Of a DNA stretch of 64,000 bases, positions 9,555 to 18,820 are shown piece by piece. The stretch is from Shimia sp. R10_1. GTDB lineage: Bacteria > Pseudomonadota > Alphaproteobacteria > Rhodobacterales > Rhodobacteraceae. The stretch spans positions 744,001-808,000 of the forward strand of contig NZ_JAGHQX010000001.1 in NCBI RefSeq assembly GCF_017744095.1, read 5' to 3'. A program made the position numbers and the translations under genes. The notes beneath the pieces were generated by a model. The model saw nothing but the letters and a program-made list of their open reading frames with translations, was not told the DNA's origin and did not search any database. Position 1 is the stretch's first letter, and each line of letters opens with the position of its first letter.

Positions 9555-10397
9555 TCACATGGTGGGTGAGACAACCGGTTCTGCGGCAGGTTCAGAGGTC
9601 AATGCCGCGATCACATCTGCCACAACGAGGGCTGCAATCACGGACGGCCGCTTGTCGCGGCTACCGCGCACCCCCGGGACCATCCCGATGGGGCAATTCA
9701 GTGGTTCCGTGCTTTGCCCCTCACAATGCGTGCGGGCAAAACTCTCAAATTTTGCACGTTTGGTGGCGGATCCGATCATGCCCACCCAACATGCGTTTCC
9801 TTTTGCAAGCGCTTCAGATGTCAGCAGAAAATCCAAAGCGTGATCATGCGTCAGAACAATGAACGCACTGCTGTGAGGTGCGCTGCGCACCTCAGATTCC
9901 GGCAATGCGGTCAGGCGCTTTTCAACAGAAGCACCTGCCATGTCAAGTTCCTCTGCGCGGCTGTCCACCAGCATACAGCGCACGGGCAAATGCTGGAACT
10001 GATCCGCCAACGCGCGGCCCACGTGGCCCGCGCCAAAGACATAGACATGGGGCAGTGCCGCCTCAGAGCGCGTGACTTGAGCCACCGCCTCTTCCCGCGC
10101 GACCGCGTCCATCATGGTCAGTGTCAGCTCCACGCGCCCGCCGCAGCACTGGCCGATCTCCGGCCCCAGCGGCACATCCATGTGACCGGCCTCCGCGCCA
10201 AGGCGCAGCAGTTTGCGCGCCTCATCCAGCGCCATATACTCAAGCTGCCCGCCCCCGATGGTGCCGATCATAGCTTGGGGCGCGACAAACATCACAGCGC
10301 CTTCTTCGCGAGGCGAACTGCCCCGCACGCGGGTGATCTCCACCCGCATCACCGCGGGTTCGCGGTCCAGAAATTCTATGAGGTCTGCCGCTTTCAT
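9555..10397 (-). CDS. xdhC: xanthine dehydrogenase accessory protein XdhC
   Basis: XdhC/CoxI family protein of 280 residues. The N-terminal part carries GQCCGGRVELTL with the paired cysteines typical of the family, and the C-terminal half has a Rossmann-like VYVFGAGHVGRALADQF motif. It matures and inserts the sulfurated molybdenum cofactor into XdhB. The ATG at 10397 overlaps the xdhB stop (ATGA), which fixes the start; the frame to 10463 lies inside xdhB. Confidence 0.93.
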   Translation of the reverse strand: MKAADLIEFLDREPAVMRVEITRVRGSSPREEGAVMFVAPQAMIGTIGGGQLEYMALDEARKLLRLGAEAGHMDVPLGPEIGQCCGGRVELTLTMMDAVAREEAVAQVTRSEAALPHVYVFGAGHVGRALADQFQHLPVRCMLVDSRAEELDMAGASVEKRLTALPESEVRSAPHSSAFIVLTHDHALDFLLTSEALAKGNACWVGMIGSATKRAKFESFARTHCEGQSTEPLNCPIGMVPGVRGSRDKRPSVIAALVVADVIAALTSEPAAEPVVSPTM

Positions 10398-12706
10398 CCG
10401 CGCATCCGCTCCACCGCCATCAGCACACGCTCCGGCGTGGCCGGCGCATCCAGACGCGGGCATTTGGCGTAATCCGCAACTGAGGCCACCGCCATGCCCA
10501 AGGCTTCAAACACACAGATCGGCAACATAAACGGCGGCTCGCCCACCGCTTTGGAGCGTTTGATGGTCAGCTCGCGGTTTTCGGACCAATCCGCCAGATT
10601 GACGTTGAATTCGCGCGGAATGTCCCCGGCCAGCGGGATCTTGTAAGTGCTTGGCGCATGGGTCTTCAGCTGGCCTTTCTGGTCCCACCAAAGCTCCTCG
10701 GTGGTGAGCCAGCCCATGCCCTGCACAAAGGCGCCCTCAACCTGCCCTTTGTCCAGAACAGGGTTCAACGACTTGCCCACATCATGCAGCACATCGGCAC
10801 GATCCACCGTGTACTCCCCGGTCAACGTATCCACCGAAACCTCGGCCACTGCCGCACCGTAGGCATAGTAATAGAACGGCCGCCCCTGCCCTTTTTCGCG
10901 ATCCCAATGGATCTTCGGCGTTTTGTAAAACCCCGCCGCCCAAAGCTGCACCCGCGCCATATAGGCCTGTTTGATGAACTCCCCAAAGGTGAACACCTGA
11001 TCGCCCACATGCACCTCATTGGGCGCAAACTTCACAAGCAGAGCATCCACACCGAAGTGATCACAGGCCCAGCGGATCAGCCGCTCCTTGATCTGATCAC
11101 AGGCGTTCAGCGCCGCCATACCGTTCAGATCGGTGCCGGAACTCGCCGCCGTGGCGGAGGTATTGGGCACTTTTTCGGTGGTGGTTTTGGTGATCTTGAT
11201 GTGATCAATATCCACCTGAAACGCCTCGGCCACCACCTGTGCAATCTTGGTGTTCAGCCCTTGCCCCATCTCTGTGCCGCCATGGTTCAGCATGATGGAG
11301 CCGTCATTGTAGATATGCACCAGCGCCCCGGCCTGATTGTACCAGGTGGCGGTAAAGCTGATCCCGAATTTCACCGGCGTCAGCGAGATCCCTTTGCGGA
11401 TGACCCCGCCCTTGGCGTTATGCGCCAGCACCGCTGCACGACGCGCCTGATAGTCTGAACTCTGCTCCAGCTCTTCCACCAGCCGCGGCAGGACATTGTC
11501 CTCCACCGTCTGGTGATAGGGCGTCACATTGCGATCCGTCGTGCCATAGAAATTCGCCTTGCGCACCTCCAGAGGGTCTTTGCCAAGCTTATAGGCGATC
11601 TCCTCGATCATCCGTTCTGCCGCGACAACACCCTGCGGCCCGCCAAAGCCGCGAAAGGCGGTGTTGGAGACCGTGTTGGTCTTCATCGGGCGACTTTGCA
11701 GCTTCACATGCGGATAGAAATAGGCGTTATCGGCGTGAAACAGCGCCCTATCCGTCACCGGGCCAGAGAGGTCAGAGGTCCAGCCACAGCGCGCGGCAAA
11801 GACATTGTCCACCGCCTCGATCCGGCCCGTATCATCAAAGGCCACATCATAGTCGACGACAAAATCATGACGCTTGCCGGTGCTCTCCATGTCCTGATCG
11901 CGGTCAGGGCGGATTTTGACCGCGCGGTTCCACTTCTTCGCGGCCAGCGCCGCCACAGCGGCAAACTGGTTCATCTGGCTTTCCTTGCCGCCAAACCCGC
12001 CGCCCATGCGCCGCACATTCACCACCACAGCATTGTTGGGCACGCCCAGAACATGGGCCACCATATGCTGCGCTTCACTTGGGTGCTGGGTGGAGGAATG
12101 CACAATCACATCGTCATCTTCACCCGGCATGGCAAAGGCAATATGCCCTTCCAGATACATGTGATCCTGCCCGCCAATGCGCATCTGCCCCTGAATGCGA
12201 TGGGCCGCGCCCGCCTGCCCCTCGGCCACATCCCCACGCTGCAGGGTCATCGGATCGGTCACATGCGGATAGCCTTTGGCCACCGCCTCATCCGCTTCAA
12301 TCACATGATCCAGAGGCGCATACTCGATCTGCGCCAGTTCCACCGCGCGGCGGGCAATGTCGCGGCTTTCGGCCACCACGGCAAAGAGCACCTGCCCCCA
12401 GAACTCGACCTTCTCGGTGGCAAAGAGCGGCTCATCATGCCGCCCCGTGGGGCTCACATCATTCACGCCCGGCACATCCTCAGCGGTCAGCACGCCCACC
12501 ACACCGGGGGCCGCGCGCACCGCGCTCAGATCCATCGATACAATCTTCGCATGCGCCACTTTTGCGGTGCCGAAGTAAGCGTGCAGCGTGCCCACAGGCT
12601 CTGCGATGTCATCACAGTAATCCGCTCCACCAGACACATGTTTGATCGCGCTGTCATGAATGAGGTCGGTGTGCGCCGCGCCGCGGATAGAGACATTCTG
12701 TTTCAT
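10394..12706 (-). CDS. xdhB: xanthine dehydrogenase molybdopterin-binding subunit
   Basis: Large subunit of 770 residues. Molybdenum-site motifs are visible: GGGFGGKE, AFRGFGGPQG, GGTEMGQGLNTK and the late KAVGEPPFML with the catalytic Glu. Together with XdhA it oxidises hypoxanthine and xanthine to urate using NAD+. I choose the ATG at 12706 (MKQNVSIRG); the upstream GTG frame lies inside the end of xdhA. It sits between xdhA and xdhC. Confidence 0.95.
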   Translation of the reverse strand: MKQNVSIRGAAHTDLIHDSAIKHVSGGADYCDDIAEPVGTLHAYFGTAKVAHAKIVSMDLSAVRAAPGVVGVLTAEDVPGVNDVSPTGRHDEPLFATEKVEFWGQVLFAVVAESRDIARRAVELAQIEYAPLDHVIEADEAVAKGYPHVTDPMTLQRGDVAEGQAGAAHRIQGQMRIGGQDHMYLEGHIAFAMPGEDDDVIVHSSTQHPSEAQHMVAHVLGVPNNAVVVNVRRMGGGFGGKESQMNQFAAVAALAAKKWNRAVKIRPDRDQDMESTGKRHDFVVDYDVAFDDTGRIEAVDNVFAARCGWTSDLSGPVTDRALFHADNAYFYPHVKLQSRPMKTNTVSNTAFRGFGGPQGVVAAERMIEEIAYKLGKDPLEVRKANFYGTTDRNVTPYHQTVEDNVLPRLVEELEQSSDYQARRAAVLAHNAKGGVIRKGISLTPVKFGISFTATWYNQAGALVHIYNDGSIMLNHGGTEMGQGLNTKIAQVVAEAFQVDIDHIKITKTTTEKVPNTSATAASSGTDLNGMAALNACDQIKERLIRWACDHFGVDALLVKFAPNEVHVGDQVFTFGEFIKQAYMARVQLWAAGFYKTPKIHWDREKGQGRPFYYYAYGAAVAEVSVDTLTGEYTVDRADVLHDVGKSLNPVLDKGQVEGAFVQGMGWLTTEELWWDQKGQLKTHAPSTYKIPLAGDIPREFNVNLADWSENRELTIKRSKAVGEPPFMLPICVFEALGMAVASVADYAKCPRLDAPATPERVLMAVERMRG

Positions 12707-12716
12707 CGTTCTCTCC

Positions 12717-14168
12717 TCACGCGCGCGCCAGACGGGCATCTTCACCCTGCTGCTCCAGCCAGAACCGACGGAACAGGTTCTGCGCCACTTTCATCCGGTA
12801 ATCCGCTGTCGCACGCATATCGCTCAGCGGTTGGAAATCCTCGGGCAGTTTCGCCGCCGCCGCCAAAAGGCTCGCCTCACTCCAGGGCTGGCCAACCAAA
12901 GCCGCCTCTGCCGCCGCCGCCCGTTTGGGCGTGGCTGCCATGCCACCAAAGGTCAGCACCGCTTGAGTGATGATACCATTTTCAACGGTCACATTCATCC
13001 CAACCGCTACGGAGGAGATATCCTCCTCGCGCCGCTTTGAAATCTTATAGGCTGCGTGATGTCCCGCAGAGACGCGCGGAATGGTGATGCTCTCCACAAA
13101 TTCACCGGCGGCGCGGTCCTGCTTGCCATAGGCGATAAAAAACGCTTCCAGCGGCATCACCCGCTGCACATCGCCCTTGCGCAGGGTGATCGACGCGCCA
13201 AGCGCAATCAGCACCGGTGGCGTGTCACCGATCGGGCTGCCGTTGGCGATATTGCCGCCAATCGTGCCCATATTGCGCACCTGCCAACCGGCAATACGAT
13301 CCCAGTAGTCCACCAGATGCGGATAGTGCTGCGCAATCACACCCTGCGCCTCAGTGTAGGTCACCCCGGCGCCCAGCGTCACCGTATCTTCGGTCACGGC
13401 GATTTCCTTAAGTCCATCCAGATGGCCAATGAAAACCGCAGGCGAAATGCGCTTTAGAAACTTCGTTACCCAAAGTCCAACATCCGTGGACCCCGCCACA
13501 ATCGTCGCCTCTGGCTCGGCCTCAAGAACCGCGGCCAGATCATCCACGTTCGCAGGCAGGATCGCGCGGCTGTCGCCTTTGGCCACGTCCACCCGCGCAC
13601 CATCTTTCAGTGCCGTCAGTTTTGCCGCCACCGCCTCACGTTCCGCCGCCAGATGTTCGGCAGAAGCTGTACCGTATTCCGTCACCGCCTGCGCAGCGCG
13701 GATGATCGGCGCATAGCCGGTGCAACGGCACAGATTGCCCTGCAGCGCGGTTTCCACCTGCTTCACGGTTGGGTGCGCATGCGCCATCCACAGCGCATAA
13801 AGTGACATCACAATCCCCGGTGTGCAGAAGCCACATTGGCTGCCATGATGTTCCACCATCGCCTGCTGCACCGGCGACAAACGCCCATTGGGGCCGCCAA
13901 GATATTCGATTGTCACCACATGACAGCCATCCAGCGTCGCCAGAAAGCGAATACAGGCATTCACTGTCTCATAGTGCAGCCCCTGCGCGCTCAGCCGCCC
14001 GACCATCACGGTACAGGCGCCACAATCGCCCTCCGCACAGCCTTCTTTACTGCCCGTAAGGCGCTGATCAATCCGCAAAAAATCCAGAAGCGTGTCATCC
14101 GCTCCCACATCAGAAAGGGCGACCTGACGGCCATTGAGTAAAAAGCGTATTTCGCTGCGGTGCTGCAT
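12717..14168 (-). CDS. xdhA: xanthine dehydrogenase small subunit (2Fe-2S and FAD)
   Basis: Protein of 483 residues. The plant-type ferredoxin domain has CAEGDCGACTV and a further Cys in NACIRF; the helical second cluster domain has QCGFCTPG and GNLCRCTGY. A FAD domain follows with IVAGSTDVG and GGNIANGSPIGDTPP. It passes electrons from the molybdenum centre to NAD+. First gene of the operon, divergent from a LysR gene that is the likely regulator. Confidence 0.95.
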   Translation of the reverse strand: MQHRSEIRFLLNGRQVALSDVGADDTLLDFLRIDQRLTGSKEGCAEGDCGACTVMVGRLSAQGLHYETVNACIRFLATLDGCHVVTIEYLGGPNGRLSPVQQAMVEHHGSQCGFCTPGIVMSLYALWMAHAHPTVKQVETALQGNLCRCTGYAPIIRAAQAVTEYGTASAEHLAAEREAVAAKLTALKDGARVDVAKGDSRAILPANVDDLAAVLEAEPEATIVAGSTDVGLWVTKFLKRISPAVFIGHLDGLKEIAVTEDTVTLGAGVTYTEAQGVIAQHYPHLVDYWDRIAGWQVRNMGTIGGNIANGSPIGDTPPVLIALGASITLRKGDVQRVMPLEAFFIAYGKQDRAAGEFVESITIPRVSAGHHAAYKISKRREEDISSVAVGMNVTVENGIITQAVLTFGGMAATPKRAAAAEAALVGQPWSEASLLAAAAKLPEDFQPLSDMRATADYRMKVAQNLFRRFWLEQQGEDARLARA

Positions 14169-14231
14169 CCTGACCTCTTGCTGGGAGTCGGCACATTTGT
14201 GGCCACAGAATAGTTTAGCCGCCTCCGCGCC

Positions 14232-14279
14232 TTCAATGAAATGGGGGTTTTGGCAAATCTATTTCAATGAATTGTTGAA
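14232..14279. promoter_or_regulatory. repeated TTCAATGAA boxes, candidate LysR-type binding region
   Basis: TTCAATGAA occurs at 14232-14240 and again at 14263-14271, 31 nt apart (about three helical turns). The second copy is part of TTCAA-N7-TTGAA (14263-14279), an interrupted palindrome of the T-N11-A type bound by LysR proteins. It lies in the 160-bp region between xdhA and the divergent LysR gene. Function inferred. Confidence 0.45.
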
Positions 14280-14328
14280 AATCATCGCCAACTCGCCAAT
14301 AAATCACGCAAAATAAAGGGAACACCCT

Positions 14329-15234
14329 ATGCCATATCTGGAAAGCCTGCGCGTTTTTGTTCGCGTGGTGGAACTCGGTTCTATCACCTCCGGCGGGCGG
14401 GACCTGCGCCTCACCCCTGCAGTGGCATCCAATCGCATCAAAGAGCTGGAATCCCGCCTTGGCGTGCGCCTGTTCAATCGGACCACCCGCAATCTCTCTC
14501 CCACAGAAGTTGGGCAAGTGTTTTACGATCACGCGCGAAAAGTCATTGAAACCCTGGACGAGGCGGAGGCTGTGGTCGCCGGTTTCTCTGACACGCCGCG
14601 TGGCACCATTCGCGTCACCGCCCCGCTTGGCGTGGGCCGGCGCATCGTTGCGCCGTTGATCCCTTCTTTCACAGATCAACACCCCAATGTGGACGTCCGC
14701 CTGCGCCTGTCTGATCGCAAGGTCGACATGTTTGAAGACGGGCTCGATGTGGCATTTGTGTTGGGAGAGCTCAAAGACAGCAATCTCAAGCTGCGCAAAA
14801 TTGCGGATTGCGATCGTGTGTTGGTGGCATCCCCCGACTATCTGGCTCGCGCAGGCACGCCGCAAACCCCTCAAGATTTGATCACCGATCACAACTGTCT
14901 GCTGCTGCGGTTTCCCCGGTCTCCAGAGTATTTCTGGACCCTACAAACTCCCACTGGACCGCTGAAAATTGAGGCCAAAGGTCGGTTTGACGCAGACGAT
15001 GGCGATGTGCTGACCCAATGGGCGCTTGAAGGCGCAGGTATCGCCAACAAACCCCGCTTTGATGTGGCCGCCGAATTGGCCAGCGGCGCATTGGTCGAGG
15101 TCTTACCCGAAACACCGCCCCTGCCCGCGGCTTTTGGGTGCCTGTACCCCCACCGCAAACTGCAAGACCCCAAAGTCAGGCTGTTTGTAGACTACATCGC
15201 CACCGAAATCCGGGCCCGCATGTCAGAACTGTAG
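14329..15234 (+). CDS. LysR family transcriptional regulator
   Basis: LysR-type regulator of 301 residues. The N-terminal winged helix (LESLRVFVRVVELGSITSGGRDLRL ... RIKELESRLGVRLFNRTTR) is followed by a periplasmic-binding-protein-like effector domain. AAAGGG lies ahead of the ATG. It is divergent from xdhABC-guaD and probably activates that operon in response to a purine or purine breakdown product; the subgroup resembles the CrgA/DsdC-like short-effector set, so the effector is uncertain. Confidence 0.88.
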   Translation: MPYLESLRVFVRVVELGSITSGGRDLRLTPAVASNRIKELESRLGVRLFNRTTRNLSPTEVGQVFYDHARKVIETLDEAEAVVAGFSDTPRGTIRVTAPLGVGRRIVAPLIPSFTDQHPNVDVRLRLSDRKVDMFEDGLDVAFVLGELKDSNLKLRKIADCDRVLVASPDYLARAGTPQTPQDLITDHNCLLLRFPRSPEYFWTLQTPTGPLKIEAKGRFDADDGDVLTQWALEGAGIANKPRFDVAAELASGALVEVLPETPPLPAAFGCLYPHRKLQDPKVRLFVDYIATEIRARMSEL

Positions 15235-15290
15235 ACAACAAAAGCGCCTTCTGCCTCAACAGAAAAGGCGGATGCGCAATCAAGCCCGCC

Positions 15291-16307
15291 TTAAGAGCCC
15301 ACCGCAAGCGGGCCCTTTTGACGCAGTTCAGGCTTATACAGCGTGAATGTCGACCGCCCGTCGTGTTTGGAGGCATAAAGCGCAAGATCGGCGTCATCCA
15401 TCAATTGCTCAACAGTCGCCTCACCTTCACCTTTGTGAATGGAAATGCCGACACTGGCTGAAACCTGACACATCGTATCTTTGTAAGGCACCGGTGTTTC
15501 CACCTCTTTGATGATGCGCTGACAAATCCGGCCCAGCACCTCTTCGTCGATGGTGCCATTGATCACCAACACAAATTCATCGCCGCCCACACGTGCCACA
15601 ACATCTGCGTCCCGGCTGCTTTCCACCAGCACACGAGCCACGTGCTGCAAAACCACGTCCCCAGCGGCATGGCCTTTGGTGTCATTAACTTCTTTGAAGA
15701 AATCCAAATCGACATGCAAAAGCCCGAAAGGCTTACACTCTTCCACAAGACGCGGCAGGATCACGTCAAGGGCGCGACGGTTTTTCAAGCCGGTCAACGT
15801 GTCGGTGTAGGCCTGTTCTTCTGCTGCGACTTTGGCACCCTGCAGGCGTTGGTTCAGTTTTCGGCTGGCTTCCATGGCCGCAGATTTGGCTTCCACAAGA
15901 TAGAGCATCTCAATGGTCAAATCCGTCGCGGCAAAATCTGCTGCGTTCAAGGAATAATCGCGCACCGCATCCAAGATCGAGATCCCGAAACTCAAATTCA
16001 CAACCGCGCCACCTTGCCCGGCCGGCATCAACACGCCTTTCAGACCCGTTTCTGGCGCACTTCGTTTTTTGAGGCGCAGCTTCTGGCCCGCTGTTGCCAG
16101 CAAACAGTCCATCGACGTCACCGAATGCGGACGCATCAATTCAAACACTTCCAGAAAGCGCCCGCCGACAAGCTCCTGATCCGGAAAAATCTTGGCCAAC
16201 GTTGGCCCGGCATGGGAAATACGCCCCACATTGTCGAGCTGAACATGCATCGGGCACATCACGTCCAAAGCATCTGTCATGTCACAGACTTGATCGATCT
16301 CGCTCAC
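15291..16307 (-). CDS. HNOBA-domain diguanylate cyclase (H-NOX partner)
   Basis: Cytoplasmic protein of 338 residues. Residues about 15-130 match the heme-NO-binding-associated (HNOBA) domain (the GISILDAVRDYSLNAADFAATDLT segment is typical), residues 140-165 form a short coiled coil, and residues 168-330 are a GGDEF domain with an intact GGDEF signature at 241-245 and an RDAD product-inhibition site at 232-235. It should make cyclic di-GMP, with activity modulated by the H-NOX protein encoded just upstream; the genes overlap by 4 nt (ATGA). Both the catalytic and inhibitory sites are intact, so loss of function is unlikely. Confidence 0.9.
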   Translation of the reverse strand: MSEIDQVCDMTDALDVMCPMHVQLDNVGRISHAGPTLAKIFPDQELVGGRFLEVFELMRPHSVTSMDCLLATAGQKLRLKKRSAPETGLKGVLMPAGQGGAVVNLSFGISILDAVRDYSLNAADFAATDLTIEMLYLVEAKSAAMEASRKLNQRLQGAKVAAEEQAYTDTLTGLKNRRALDVILPRLVEECKPFGLLHVDLDFFKEVNDTKGHAAGDVVLQHVARVLVESSRDADVVARVGGDEFVLVINGTIDEEVLGRICQRIIKEVETPVPYKDTMCQVSASVGISIHKGEGEATVEQLMDDADLALYASKHDGRSTFTLYKPELRQKGPLAVGS

Positions 16308-16891
16308 TCGGCCCTCGCTCCCAACTCAAACTCTCGCCCACTTGCAAAGGCGTTCACAACCAAAGTGATGTCGATCACCTCGGTATCCCCATTTGTCCCT
16401 CTGTGTTCCAAAAACACAAGCGCCCCATAATCATCCGCCATGGTACGTAGGATGCCGATCAACACATGTCCAAAACCAGCCTGTGGATGGCGACAGGTCA
16501 GGCTAAAACGGTCAGGCGCATGTTCGCGCACTTCCATGCTCGGCAGGACCAGATCATCCACCGCCAATCTGGCGCGATCGGGCAATTCGTCCAAGGAATG
16601 CAGGAATTCAACAAAGTCCACCCCACCAAATCGCAACAGGCGCCGAAGCGCTTCCACATTTGGATGGGTCACAAGGTAGGTACCGATGTCTTCAAGCACG
16701 GTTTCCCAAGGGGCTCCGATCACGTCGGCAGCGGCTTTGATTAAATTTTCCGTCGCGCTGTCATCATAGTGCAGCATGGCTTCGAAATCGGTGGTTTCCA
16801 CACCGGCAAGACGAGTCACTTCGATCCAGCGCGGCTGCCCATAGCTGTCGCGGACAAAGCATTGAATCGCTCTGTTGATCAACCCGTGCAT
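16304..16891 (-). CDS. H-NOX family protein lacking the expected heme-ligand His
   Basis: Protein of 195 residues starting MHGLINRAIQCFV, the standard H-NOX opening; GGAGAGG precedes the ATG at 16891, and the frame to 17026 overlaps the preceding gene. Classical H-NOX proteins hold heme through a His in a segment like NLDxLH and a Tyr-x-Ser-x-Arg motif. Here the segment reads SLDELP, with Pro104 where His is expected, and the second motif reads SLTCR (130-134). The remaining fold landmarks (HPNVEALRRLLRFGG, GFGHVLIGILR) are present. It may bind heme through another residue such as His98, or act without heme. It overlaps the HNOBA-GGDEF gene and probably regulates it. Confidence 0.85.
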   Translation of the reverse strand: MHGLINRAIQCFVRDSYGQPRWIEVTRLAGVETTDFEAMLHYDDSATENLIKAAADVIGAPWETVLEDIGTYLVTHPNVEALRRLLRFGGVDFVEFLHSLDELPDRARLAVDDLVLPSMEVREHAPDRFSLTCRHPQAGFGHVLIGILRTMADDYGALVFLEHRGTNGDTEVIDITLVVNAFASGREFELGARAE

Positions 16892-16952
16892 GTATTCACC
16901 TCTCCTACCGTGCCCATAAGAGCAGACCGATGTTAAGATTTCCCCAACGCCC

Positions 16953-18704
16953 TCACAGGTCGGGCACAAGTTCCATGGCCCCAATCCAAAGCGAGCGGTG
17001 GCTGCTGGGCGCAACCTCATAGTCACCCGCCAGTATATCCCTCAGTTGCGCAACGGTCACCTGATCCCCATCTGAACCGATGGTTTTTGCACCTATAAAG
17101 AGCATTTCACCAAACTCACGCACGCTAAACACATCAACCTGCCGCGCATTCAAGGGCAAAAAGACAAAACCCATTCTTTCTTTTTGGGACGGAACGAAAT
17201 CGCCGAAAACCAAAACACAACCGGGATCTTGTGCTCGTTCACAAATATCGACCCAATCCTGAAGGCGATACAGTGGCATGTTGCGGAACGCCTGCGCGTC
17301 AATGCCTTCGCCCGCAGGAAGCATCGTCATCAGCTGTGCCAGTCTTTCCGCAGGCTCCAGGCGCGCGCGCCCATGCAATTGTCTTGCGATATCCAGATGT
17401 TCCTCCGGATTTTGCACCGCCGCGATCGCTTCTTGCCATGCGGGGTTATCTGTCGCAAAATCCGCGCTCAACGCGGCCAGCCCGGCACGCCCAGCATGCC
17501 CCCATTCCGTGTGCATTTCCCACAGCGCGGCATCCTCTGGCGCAACAGCACCCGAAAGAATACGCGCAGTCTGCGACTGGGTCGAAATACGCTCCGCCTG
17601 CAGCACCGGAGTCTGCCAAAGCGCCAACAAAATGAGCATGCCAACGGCGATCTTGATATTGGCTTGACGAATGCGCCCCATCCAATCGCCGCGCAGCAAA
17701 ACAGAGGTCGCATAGCAAACCGCATGTGTCCCCACGACCAGCACCATACAGGCCGTCGCCAAGCGCGCAGGCGTCCAGCCATACTGCCCAACCCGCACCC
17801 ACAGCGCAAAGGCCGCCAAACCGGTCAACACAGGCAACAAAAGCGCCAAAGCAGCCGTTGCCGCCCGCATCCAGACATTCTGCACCGCATCCAGATCACT
17901 GCGATCCAACGCAACGCTGATCAAGGTGATCATGCCAACCGCCACCCCCAAGAGCGTGGTCGCCTGGCTCAGATTGCCAAACATTTCCCCCGGAGCCTGC
18001 AAGATCGTAGCACCGACAAAGATCAGCACCACCCCCAATATCACGGGCACCAAAAGCCGCAGCAGGCGCATGATCAGGAAGGGCGAAATGTAGTCGCGCA
18101 GCTCATGTACAACTGAAAGGCCAAGCCCCAAGCCAACGCCCGATACCACAAATGCGGCCCCCTCAACGTCAAGAAGATCCGCAATCAGGGTAAGACCAAC
18201 AATTTGCAACAGCGCATCACTCAGAAACACAACCGCCCAGATCAAAGCCACAAACAGCCACGCTGCCGAGTAGCGCACCAATATGCCCCAACTCACATCA
18301 AAGAGATGGCCATAGTCCCGCAGGCTGTGACGGTCGCGAAGCGTGGCCCCAACAAACGGCGTTCCAATCATCAGAAAAAGCGCCCAAGCCACAATTGGGT
18401 GCTGGGCAGCGGCAAATGCCTCAAGCGTGTCAAACCGCAGACCGCACCATGTCAGCAACGCCGCGGCCACAGCTGACAGCCCAAGCGCCGGCAACGCTGC
18501 ACGCCCGATGCGATGTGGTCCGCTCAATCCAAGCAAAACAGCAAAAAAACCAGAGACAAATCCAGTCAGCACCAAATAGGCCAGCGGATGGCTGACAACC
18601 TCATGCGCTTTTTCGATCAACGCCCAGACGGACACACCGGCCAAACCGCCAACAATCGCCATCTCTGCACGCCCCGCAGCCGCGTAGCTTTCCTGCGTGT
18701 GCAT
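16953..18704 (-). CDS. DUF4153 integral membrane protein
   Basis: Protein of 583 residues with about 11 hydrophobic segments in residues 15-370 and a soluble C-terminal domain of about 200 residues. The layout and the RDYGHLFDVSWG and DLDAVQNVWMR segments match the DUF4153 family, whose function is unknown. GGAGG sits 5 nt ahead of the ATG at 18704. It lies 61 nt upstream of the H-NOX gene on the same strand and may be co-transcribed. No catalytic motif was recognised. Confidence 0.75.
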   Translation of the reverse strand: MHTQESYAAAGRAEMAIVGGLAGVSVWALIEKAHEVVSHPLAYLVLTGFVSGFFAVLLGLSGPHRIGRAALPALGLSAVAAALLTWCGLRFDTLEAFAAAQHPIVAWALFLMIGTPFVGATLRDRHSLRDYGHLFDVSWGILVRYSAAWLFVALIWAVVFLSDALLQIVGLTLIADLLDVEGAAFVVSGVGLGLGLSVVHELRDYISPFLIMRLLRLLVPVILGVVLIFVGATILQAPGEMFGNLSQATTLLGVAVGMITLISVALDRSDLDAVQNVWMRAATAALALLLPVLTGLAAFALWVRVGQYGWTPARLATACMVLVVGTHAVCYATSVLLRGDWMGRIRQANIKIAVGMLILLALWQTPVLQAERISTQSQTARILSGAVAPEDAALWEMHTEWGHAGRAGLAALSADFATDNPAWQEAIAAVQNPEEHLDIARQLHGRARLEPAERLAQLMTMLPAGEGIDAQAFRNMPLYRLQDWVDICERAQDPGCVLVFGDFVPSQKERMGFVFLPLNARQVDVFSVREFGEMLFIGAKTIGSDGDQVTVAQLRDILAGDYEVAPSSHRSLWIGAMELVPDL

Positions 18705-18820
18705 GCTCACCTCCAGTATCACTTATGGTGTTTTCTATAGCCGGTTGGTGATAAAAAACAATGTCTTGAAACCGTGACCTTGAACTGACCGCAAGATGCG
18801 CAAAACTTCGCCCACACTGC

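Noticed and set aside
11513-12970. 485-codon open frame on the plus strand
   Set aside because: Antisense to xdhB and the end of xdhA, with His-rich low-complexity translation.
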